Shown: positions 1 to 5,001 of the stretch, in pieces
How positions within the stretch are numbered: position 1 is the first letter of the stretch
How the letters are laid out: every line of letters begins with the position of its first letter
Assembly (NCBI GenBank): GCA_030830145.1
Contig: JAURNO010000046.1
Location: 1-5,131, forward strand
Direction of reading: 5' to 3'
DNA: 5,131 nucleotides
Origin: Verrucomicrobiota bacterium
GTDB lineage: Bacteria; Verrucomicrobiota; Verrucomicrobiia; Opitutales; Seribacteraceae
The notes under the pieces: model-generated
Told to the model about the DNA's origin: nothing
What the model saw: only the letters and a program-made list of their open reading frames with translations
Databases searched by the model: none
Translations under genes and position numbers: made by a program

Positions 1-2004
1 AAGGAATATCTTTTTGTTTCGGAAGAATTGACTGCCTTTGCCTTCGGCGACCTCAACGGTGACGGATCAACCGATCTTGTCCGGGGGAGCCCGGAAGACG
101 GTCTGCTCGTTCACTTCCGAACGAAAGACAGCAAGTGGAGCAAGCCCGTTGAAATCGAGACGAAGACTTTGAAGAGCCATTCTCAGGCAATCAAGGTTTT
201 GGGCAAATCCAAGGACTCGCCTGCTCGCATTTTTCTCTTCACTGAAGAAGGCCTTGAGGTTTTGCCGTTTTCGAAGGGCCAGCCTCTTTATCCGTCCAAA
301 CTGTTCCGGGAGGATTCGAAAAGGGCCAGCGGACTCGACTTGCTCGACCTTGATGAAGACGGGCATCTCGATTGGCTCTATCTCAAGCCTGGTTCGGACC
401 GTTCCTTGAGAATCCGTCACGGTGGTTCGGAAGGGTTTGGCCCGGAACGCTCCTTCGATCTTGCCCTGGGCTCATCCTTCAATCCTTTGCCCAAGGGTAA
501 AAGAGGCAAGGCTCCGGTTCGATTCTGCGCCATAGACAGGCTTTCCGGCGAAGCGATGGTCTTCTCTTTTTCAAAGGAAAAAAAGGATGAAGCTGAAGGG
601 CTTTCCGTAAGTAATTTCGATGTCTTTCCCCAAGATCAGAAACGAACCTCATGGGTATATGCCGATTTTGACGGAGATGGCAAAAAAGATGTCGTGACCG
701 CCTCGACCACCAAGAGTGAAGTACTTTATCTACCCGGGCGAAGCGGTATGGTTTTTTCAAACCCCGTTCCGTATCCATCCCTTAATGGAATTACTTCCAT
801 TTCAGAGGTTCGGTTATCCCCGAAAACGGTCGGACTGCTCGTTCTGAGTCCCGAAGAGAACCTAGTCGGGCTCTCACATTTCACCCGCGAGAAGGGTTCG
901 ATCAAGGGTAGTTTTGGCTTTCCCGTTCCCATTCCCGTTAAAGGGGAGGCAGTGAATGCTTTTTCCGCGGACGTGGATGGTGACAAAAAAGATGAAATCA
1001 TTCTTGTCGTTGAGGATCGATCTGATTTCTCGATGCAAGTTTGGCAAGTCAAGGGCCGAAAGTCCTTCAACTTACTTTCCGAGATCGAATTGGATTTCCG
1101 GCGTGAACCATCCGGAGTTTTTCCCTGCCGGATCGATGATGATCAATCCATGGATTTTCTCGTTCTCTCCGAGCGGGAAGCTGCGCTGGTTCTTCTCAAT
1201 GAAGGAGAAGGCAAATTCAAGGAATCATGCAAGGATTCTTCTATTCGCAAAAGTGTACTTTCGGAACTCGTTCCATCCCGCCTTGGTGCGGCGGATGTGG
1301 ATGGGGATGGAAAACCCGAACTTCTGGTTGCCGGCAAGGGGCAGGTTCGAGCCTTGGCGTGGTCCGGAGGGGAACTGATCGTATCCCGCCAATTCAACGC
1401 GACCGAACCTCAGGGGGATTTGTCGGTTCCCGCCTTTCTTGATCTTGATGGGAATGGAAAGACCGAGTTGCTGTATTATCACTCGGGAGGTTATTGGGAA
1501 GCTCTCGAGGAAGATACAGGAAAGATCTATCGTTCGGCATACAAAATGGAGGATGAACCTGTTTCGCCCGACAAAACTGAGATTGAATTGTCCGGAGACT
1601 CCCGTTCTCTTTTGATTTTCGGCAAGAGTGCTCTTCAACTCATGACCAAAAGGGGAGGGCGATTGGCTCTTCAGGTTGAGTCGCGCTACTTGACCGATCT
1701 CCCGAAGATCGAGCATGCCGCCGTAGATTGGGGAGATTTCAATCACGATGGACGTCCTGATCTCCTTTGCATTGACGGAAGAAGGCACTTTTTGGAATTC
1801 CTTTCCTTTGACGAACAAAGTAAGCAATGGAAGAGCGTCTTGCACTTCAAGGTCTTCGAGGAAAACCTACATTACCAGGGCAAAAAGGGGAGTGCTTTCG
1901 AGCCGCGCGAAGGTTATGTCGTCGATTTGAACGGCGATAAGTGGGACGATATCGTCTTTCTCGTTCATGACCGGTTGCTCTGTTATTATCAGGAAGCTCC
2001 CTGA
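1..2004 (+). CDS. FG-GAP/VCBS repeat beta-propeller protein, 5' truncated
   Basis: The reading frame is open from the first base, so the gene starts upstream; an in-frame TTG at 28 is not a convincing start. The visible part is 667 residues. It contains nine acidic loops of the DxDxDG(x)xD type, starting near visible residues 17 (DLNGDGSTD), 116, 222 (DFDGDGKKD), 324, 379 (degenerate, DDDQSMD), 432 (DVDGDGKPE), 481, 579 and 642. Each is followed by a short hydrophobic strand such as LLVA or DIVFL. This is the signature of FG-GAP/VCBS repeats, which form beta-propeller blades and often bind calcium. Such proteins are usually exported or surface-attached and act in adhesion or carbohydrate or protein binding; that role is inferred, and no signal peptide can be seen because the N-terminus is missing. 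No enzyme domain is evident in the visible part. The stop lies 5 bases before the metallophosphoesterase gene, suggesting one transcript. Confidence 0.9.
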   Translation, partial: KEYLFVSEELTAFAFGDLNGDGSTDLVRGSPEDGLLVHFRTKDSKWSKPVEIETKTLKSHSQAIKVLGKSKDSPARIFLFTEEGLEVLPFSKGQPLYPSKLFREDSKRASGLDLLDLDEDGHLDWLYLKPGSDRSLRIRHGGSEGFGPERSFDLALGSSFNPLPKGKRGKAPVRFCAIDRLSGEAMVFSFSKEKKDEAEGLSVSNFDVFPQDQKRTSWVYADFDGDGKKDVVTASTTKSEVLYLPGRSGMVFSNPVPYPSLNGITSISEVRLSPKTVGLLVLSPEENLVGLSHFTREKGSIKGSFGFPVPIPVKGEAVNAFSADVDGDKKDEIILVVEDRSDFSMQVWQVKGRKSFNLLSEIELDFRREPSGVFPCRIDDDQSMDFLVLSEREAALVLLNEGEGKFKESCKDSSIRKSVLSELVPSRLGAADVDGDGKPELLVAGKGQVRALAWSGGELIVSRQFNATEPQGDLSVPAFLDLDGNGKTELLYYHSGGYWEALEEDTGKIYRSAYKMEDEPVSPDKTEIELSGDSRSLLIFGKSALQLMTKRGGRLALQVESRYLTDLPKIEHAAVDWGDFNHDGRPDLLCIDGRRHFLEFLSFDEQSKQWKSVLHFKVFEENLHYQGKKGSAFEPREGYVVDLNGDKWDDIVFLVHDRLLCYYQEAP

Positions 2005-2009
2005 AAGAG

Positions 2010-2822
2010 ATGAGAATTTTGGTCCTTGGTGATATTGTGGGTCGGCCTGGCCGAGCTTTCCTCAAATCTCGCTTGGGGGAGGTGAAGAACGAACAAAAAG
2101 TCGATCTTGTATTCGCCAACGGGGAAAACGCGGCCGGAGGAGCGGGTATCACAGCCAAGACTGCGGAGGAAATACGCAAAGCCGGGGTTGATGCCATCAC
2201 CTTGGGGGATCACGTATGGGATCAAATGAACTTCCATCGTGAAATCGATGAGCTCGAGTTCGTCTGTCGACCCGCGAACCTGCCTTCTTCGAATCCAGGG
2301 AGAGACCATCTCGTCCTTGACTCGGGAGGTAAGAAAATTGGACTTTTTACGGTACTTGGACGAACCTTCATGGGACCCAAGGTGAGTTGCCCTTTCGACA
2401 CGGCCAATCGCCTGGTCGAAAAACTAAAGAACGAGGTCGATGCTCTGGTGGTAGAGATTCATGCTGAAACAACTTCGGAAAAGGAAGCCATCGGCTGGTT
2501 CCTAGACGGAAAAGTCAATTTGATCTTTGGCACGCATACCCATGTGCCCACGGCGGATGGAAGGATTCTCAAAGGCGGTACTGCCTACCAATCCGATTTG
2601 GGAATGACTGGCCCGAGAGAATCGGTTTTGGGCCGTGAAATTGAGGCATGCGTGGGACGATTCGTCGATGGGTTACCACGAAAATGCCCCGTAGCTCAAG
2701 GTGACGTCGGATTACAGGGGTGCCTCGTGGAGATCAATCCTGCGACTGGAAAAACCATCGCTTTCGAGAGAATCGAGATAAGGGAGGAAGACTTGAGTCC
2801 CTCGTCGATCGATGAGTCTTAG
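2010..2822 (+). CDS. ymdB: YmdB/TIGR00282-family metallophosphoesterase
   Basis: This 270-residue protein matches the TIGR00282/YmdB family over its full usual length. The dinuclear-metal motifs are in order: GDIVGRPGR (Asp8), NGENAAGG (Glu39, Asn40), GDHVWDQ (Asp67, His68), VEIHAE (His151) and GTHTHVPTAD (His176, His178), followed by DLGMTGP. Bacillus YmdB hydrolyses cyclic nucleotides in vitro and affects biofilm and sporulation decisions; the physiological substrate here is unknown. It is expected to be cytoplasmic, as no signal peptide or membrane segment is present. Family members normally have GNH at the third motif, whereas this one has GDH, replacing a metal-ligand Asn by Asp. The ATG at 2010 gives the canonical MRILVLGD N-terminus; GAAAGAG immediately before it and AGGAAG at 1991 are weak ribosome-binding candidates. 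It follows the FG-GAP gene by 5 bases, and a terminator lies about 30 bases after its stop. Confidence 0.93.
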   Translation: MRILVLGDIVGRPGRAFLKSRLGEVKNEQKVDLVFANGENAAGGAGITAKTAEEIRKAGVDAITLGDHVWDQMNFHREIDELEFVCRPANLPSSNPGRDHLVLDSGGKKIGLFTVLGRTFMGPKVSCPFDTANRLVEKLKNEVDALVVEIHAETTSEKEAIGWFLDGKVNLIFGTHTHVPTADGRILKGGTAYQSDLGMTGPRESVLGREIEACVGRFVDGLPRKCPVAQGDVGLQGCLVEINPATGKTIAFERIEIREEDLSPSSIDES

Positions 2823-2852
2823 TCGCTAAGGCACTCTTTGTTTCCCTCGCTT

Positions 2853-2884
2853 CTCATGATTCATCGAAGAATCATGAGTTTTAT
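2853..2884 (+). terminator. Intrinsic terminator after the metallophosphoesterase gene
   Basis: A perfect 10-bp stem, CTCATGATTC (2853-2862) with GAATCATGAG (2869-2878), encloses a 6-base loop and is followed directly by TTTTAT. It sits 30 bases after the stop at 2822. The T-tract is present only in the + direction and overlaps the stop codon of the convergent GYF_2 gene. Read on the - strand the same stem is followed by AAGCG, so it would be a poor terminator for that gene. Confidence 0.85.
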
Positions 2885-3363
2885 AGTTGCAGAATGATGT
2901 CGTCCCAATTTTTCCAGCAGTACCAACCCATGATTGCAAGGGTTGCGAGAAAGATCAGTACGGCAAAGGCAATCAATATCTTACCTCCAATTCCGCCGCT
3001 CGACCTTTGCTCTTCAGCCCTTTCATCGGCAAATCCGTCCATCGTGTTACCGGACTCGGAAGGAACTGTGGAACCTTGGCGAAGTTTCGCCTTTTGGGGA
3101 GAGGTCCCCATTGGTGGGACCGAATCTTCGGGTGATGAGTCGGGTGTTTTTTTCTTGGTGATGGGGAGAGCAGGGGGGGCTTGCATTTGACTCCATTCCG
3201 GAAGTTGTTTGAGGGGGACCCAACCGGATACCCCCTGATGCCACCCCAAATCGGTGGGTTTGAATTCCCCGCTTTGCACCCGTTCGGTGGCCTCCTTGAG
3301 GGAGAGAGGCCCATGGTCGACATTGTTCGAACTGACGTAAAGCCCGAGATCAGGAGAACTCAT
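2881..3363 (-). CDS. GYF_2 (DUF4339) domain protein with C-terminal membrane anchor
   Basis: The protein has 160 residues. Residues 6-57 form a GYF_2/DUF4339 domain: LYVSSN, then HGPLSLKEA, SGEFKPTDLGWHQG and SGWVPLKQLPEW, matching the family pattern Y...GP.s..e......G.i...t..w..g...W.p...l. Residues 58-124 are a Pro/Ser/Lys-rich, low-complexity linker likely to be disordered. Residues 129-149 are one hydrophobic helix, followed by a short aromatic tail (WYCWKNWDD). No N-terminal signal is present, so a tail-anchored form with a cytoplasmic GYF_2 domain is likely. GYF-type domains bind proline-rich peptides in eukaryotes; the bacterial GYF_2 ligand is not known to me. The gene begins 15 bases after the sodN stop on the same strand and is probably co-transcribed with it. 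No good Shine-Dalgarno precedes the ATG. Confidence 0.88.
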   Translation of the reverse strand: MSSPDLGLYVSSNNVDHGPLSLKEATERVQSGEFKPTDLGWHQGVSGWVPLKQLPEWSQMQAPPALPITKKKTPDSSPEDSVPPMGTSPQKAKLRQGSTVPSESGNTMDGFADERAEEQRSSGGIGGKILIAFAVLIFLATLAIMGWYCWKNWDDIILQL

Positions 3364-3378
3364 CGGATTTGAAATCGA

Positions 3379-3822
3379 CTACTTTTTGCCTTCGTACGCC
3401 TTGTGCAAGGCCATGATCGCCTTTTTCAAGTCGGCGACCGAATTTCCGTCCACGTTCTGTTTGCATTTCATGGCGGCGACGATTACAGAGTGTGCCGAAA
3501 CCAATTGTTTTTCGTAGTTCTTGGCGGTTGCTTTGATGCGCTGAGCCAAAAAATACTCGGCGATCACTTTTTGTATGTTTGTTGCGTGAGCCTCTTTGGT
3601 CGCAATCCATCTGCTTAACTGATTGCGTGACAAGGCGTCGTTTTTTCCCGAAAGCTCTGCAATTAACTTTCCTGCCTTCTCTATGGTGGCCTGATCCTCG
3701 AGCATCTGCTCGAAGCGATGTTGGTCGGCATAAATTCCACATGGGACCTGACAGTGCCCATAGGCTGAAACTCCGCTCAGGCAGGTTATAATGAAGAGGC
3801 AGATGGAAGACTTGATTTTCAT
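3379..3822 (-). CDS. sodN: Nickel-containing superoxide dismutase with Sec-type signal peptide
   Basis: The 147-residue precursor disproportionates superoxide to peroxide and oxygen. Residues 23-31 read HCQVPCGIY, an exact match to the nickel-hook HCxxPCGxY, giving ligands His1, Cys2 and Cys6 and the active-site Tyr9 in mature numbering. The rest is helical, as expected for the four-helix-bundle fold; Arg71 in SRWIATKE probably corresponds to the Arg that supports His1 in the Streptomyces enzyme. The mature length of 125 is close to the roughly 117 residues usual for the family. Residues 1-22 form a typical signal peptide: MKIK, a hydrophobic core (ICLFIITCL), then SGVSAYG. Cleavage after Gly22 (A-Y-G) would expose His23 as needed; cleavage after Ala20 (V-S-A) is also plausible but would leave two extra residues. 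No dedicated SodX-type peptidase gene is visible in the window. The mature part has one additional Cys (Cys120). The GYF_2 gene follows 15 bases downstream. No clear Shine-Dalgarno precedes the ATG. Confidence 0.95.
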   Translation of the reverse strand: MKIKSSICLFIITCLSGVSAYGHCQVPCGIYADQHRFEQMLEDQATIEKAGKLIAELSGKNDALSRNQLSRWIATKEAHATNIQKVIAEYFLAQRIKATAKNYEKQLVSAHSVIVAAMKCKQNVDGNSVADLKKAIMALHKAYEGKK

Positions 3823-3886
3823 TTTGATCGAATGGTTGAGGTTACTTTCCAGATATGAGTAATACGTTTAAAGGTGAAACGACAGG

Positions 3887-3903
3887 TTGAAGAAAATCTT
3901 CAA
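3887..3903. promoter_or_regulatory. Perfect inverted repeat upstream of sodN, possible operator
   Basis: TTGAAGA (3887-3893) and TCTTCAA (3897-3903) form a perfect 7-bp inverted repeat around AAA. It lies in the 110-base gap between the DUF4190 stop and the sodN start, centred about 73 bases before the sodN ATG. There is no T-tract on the - strand after it, so it is not a convincing terminator for the DUF4190 gene. Position and symmetry fit a dimeric repressor site, for example a metal- or redox-responsive regulator, but no promoter boxes can be placed confidently and the regulator is unknown. Confidence 0.35.
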
Positions 3904-3932
3904 AGGAGACAAACCCGAATGGAAACGATTTT

Positions 3933-4211
3933 TCAGAAAGGCATACGAGACCAGGCGTCCATTAAATATTTTACCAGCAAGACCAGGAGTGCAATCAGCA
4001 AAATATTAAGATAGCCGAGGAAAATCCCCGTCAGTGAAAACTTTTTACCCTTCAAGGTCCCATTCGAACGATTGATCTTCAACAAGGCATAATGACCGAT
4101 CAGGCTACCGATCAAAGGGATACCGAGAAAGCCCATGATCATGCTTGCAGTCGCAAGTTTCGATGTTTCGGTAATGGGACGGGGGTGGTTTTCTTGTTCG
4201 GACTCAGACAT
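3933..4211 (-). CDS. DUF4190-type small membrane protein
   Basis: From the ATG at 4211 this is a 92-residue protein. A polar N-terminus (MSESEQENHPRP) precedes a first membrane helix at about 19-45 (KLATASMIMG, IPLIGSLIGHYALLKI), a basic loop (NRSNGTLKGKK), and a second helix at about 58-82 (SLTGIFLGYLNILLIALL). The order A..S...G, G..AL..I, G...G...a..G...GY is the DUF4190 pattern of small bacterial membrane proteins of unknown function. A TTG five codons upstream (4226) is possible, but the ATG is better: GGAA lies 9 bases before it, and the extra residues add nothing to the domain. It is divergent from the tRNA gene and lies 110 bases upstream of sodN on the same strand, so co-transcription with sodN is possible but not shown. 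Confidence 0.82.
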   Translation of the reverse strand: MSESEQENHPRPITETSKLATASMIMGFLGIPLIGSLIGHYALLKINRSNGTLKGKKFSLTGIFLGYLNILLIALLVLLVKYLMDAWSRMPF

Positions 4212-4320
4212 TGAAATGAATTCCAAGAGCTAAAAACAGGTAGCTACCCTTCCGCAACATCATTTACAAGTCCCGTTTGATTGTTTGCTTTGGTTTCAAC
4301 TTGCCGAAAACGCCTCCTCC

Positions 4321-4326
4321 TATAAT
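4321..4326 (+). promoter_or_regulatory. -10 box of the tRNA-Arg promoter
   Basis: A perfect TATAAT lies 14 bases before the tRNA 5' end, which would give a very short leader. A matching -35 is not clear: TTGCCG at 4301 leaves only a 14-base spacer, and TTCAAC at 4295 leaves 20. Confidence 0.6.
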
Positions 4327-4340
4327 CTGTCCTGAAACAT

Positions 4341-4417
4341 GCGGGAGTAGCTCAGCTGGATAGAGCAACGGCCTTCTAAGCCGTAGGTCCTGGGTTCGAA
4401 TCCCAGCTCCCGTGCCA
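4341..4417 (+). tRNA. tRNA-Arg (anticodon UCU)
   Basis: All cloverleaf elements are present. The acceptor stem GCGGGAG pairs with CTCCCGT (the first pair is G-U). The D arm is GCTC...GAGC. The anticodon stem ACGGC/GCCGT holds the loop CTTCTAA with anticodon TCT, which reads AGA. The variable loop is AGGTC, the T arm is CTGGG-TTCGAAT-CCCAG, the discriminator is G, and CCA is encoded. The 77-base length is normal and there is no intron. No duplicated 3' tRNA fragment was seen downstream, so there is no sign of an integrated element in this window. Confidence 0.98.
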
Positions 4418-4422
4418 TATGA

Positions 4423-4490
4423 CATTGGTATAGGGTGTTAATGGAATGGTCGTAAGCCCTAGCCGAGCTCGACCTGCACCTATACCTGTG
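4423..4490 (+). other. Large nested hairpin just downstream of the tRNA
   Basis: GGTATAGGGTG (4427-4437) pairs with CACCTATACC (4477-4486) with one bulged G. It can be extended outwards past a T-T mismatch by CAT/GTG. Inside, GGTCG (4448-4452) pairs with CGACC (4470-4474), and AGC/GCT adds three more pairs. It begins six bases after the tRNA CCA. It could be a processing or stability element of the tRNA transcript, a small RNA, or part of an attenuator for the following CD225 gene. No known RNA family was recognised. Confidence 0.5.
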
Positions 4491-4514
4491 AGACCTTGGG
4501 TGTTTTCTTTTTTT
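4477..4514 (+). terminator. Possible terminator between tRNA-Arg and the CD225 gene
   Basis: CACCTA (4477-4482) can pair with TGGGTG (4497-4502) across a 14-base loop, with one U-G pair, and is followed at once by TTTTCTTTTTTT (4503-4514). The stem is short. Its 5' arm is the same CACCTA that forms the 3' arm of the larger upstream hairpin, so the two structures exclude each other. It may end the tRNA transcript; the CD225 ATG lies only 13 bases beyond. Confidence 0.5.
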
Positions 4515-4527
4515 GCTTAATACCGAA

Positions 4528-4893
4528 ATGGAAGAGTATATCCAAAGGCAAAATCAACCCCGCATGCCAAGCAGTCAGTTGGTTTTGGCCATCCTTTCCA
4601 CCGTCTTGGGCCTCTTTTGTTGCTGCGGACTGAATCTCCCCTTTGGTATCGTTGCCATTGTTTTTGCCAGCCAAGTAAATGGTAAATATTCCGCCGGTGA
4701 TTTTCCGGGGGCTCTATCGGCCGCCAGGCAAGCCAAGACTTGGGGATGGATAAGCATGGGCTTGGTAATAATGAGCTTGGTTGTCTACATAGTCTATTTC
4801 CTCTTTGCCCTATACTATGCTGGAGCAGAACCGTACGGATTGGAAGACCCTTTTTACGATCCTTCGCAATACGAATACGATCCCTATGACTAA
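4528..4893 (+). CDS. CD225/dispanin family small membrane protein
   Basis: From the ATG at 4528 this is 121 residues. After a polar N-terminus (MEEYIQRQNQPRMPSS), residues 18-50 form the first hydrophobic segment with a cysteine cluster (FCCCG) and the family signature PFGIVAIVFASQVNGKYSAGD. The amphipathic AARQAKTWGWISMG follows, then a second helix at about 76-99 (LVIMSLVVYIVYFLFAL). This is the CD225/dispanin layout also found in eukaryotic IFITM proteins, whose paired cysteines can be palmitoylated; whether that applies here is unknown. The C-terminal tail, about 20 residues, is unusually rich in Tyr, Asp and Pro (EDPFYDPSQYEYDPYD). The function in bacteria is unknown to me. An in-frame TTG at 4513 lies at the T-tract and is rejected as start. 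No Shine-Dalgarno is evident. A second CD225 gene follows on the same strand. Confidence 0.87.
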   Translation: MEEYIQRQNQPRMPSSQLVLAILSTVLGLFCCCGLNLPFGIVAIVFASQVNGKYSAGDFPGALSAARQAKTWGWISMGLVIMSLVVYIVYFLFALYYAGAEPYGLEDPFYDPSQYEYDPYD

Positions 4894-4938
4894 ATATTAC
4901 GCCCTGTCTTTGCGTATCCCCCATGGCAACGACGAAGT

Positions 4939-4985
4939 AAAACGGATCCAGTCTTTATTTTATGATTGCTTGGGTCCGTTTTTTA
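4939..4985 (+). terminator. Intrinsic terminator between the two CD225 genes
   Basis: AAAACGGATCCA (4939-4950) pairs with TGGGTCCGTTTT (4971-4982), with one U-G wobble and a 20-base AT-rich loop. The T-tract TTTTTT (4979-4984) partly overlaps the stem. On the - strand the stem is also followed by Ts (TTTTAC), so it could act in both directions. It lies 46 bases after the first CD225 stop and only about 17 bases before the next start codon. Confidence 0.7.
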
Positions 4986-5001
4986 ATTGCTTAATCGGTC
5001 A

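Noticed and set aside
1225..1845. A long antisense open frame (206 codons) inside the FG-GAP gene
   Set aside because: It is the reverse shadow of a well-supported coding frame; the product shows no domain and is an unlikely mixture of residues.
3757..3822. Lipoprotein signal in the Ni-SOD precursor (Cys8 or Cys14)
   Set aside because: Neither Cys is preceded by a lipobox (L-[AS]-[GA]-C); the cysteines are inside the hydrophobic core, and the hook motif requires cleavage near residue 22.
4212..4320. A - strand promoter for the DUF4190 gene (TTGTAA at 4269-4264, TAGCTA at 4246-4241, 17-base spacer) and the 10-bp palindrome GGTAGCTACC (4239-4248)
   Set aside because: The spacing is good, but the proposed -10 matches the consensus poorly and the palindrome is short and alone. 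Too weak to list as a feature.
4341..4512. Integration site of a mobile element at the tRNA-Arg gene
   Set aside because: No integrase gene and no repeated 3' tRNA fragment is visible in the window.
4513..4527. TTG start for the first CD225 gene
   Set aside because: It lies at the end of the T-tract, has no ribosome-binding site, and the extra five residues add nothing to the domain; the ATG at 4528 is preferred.
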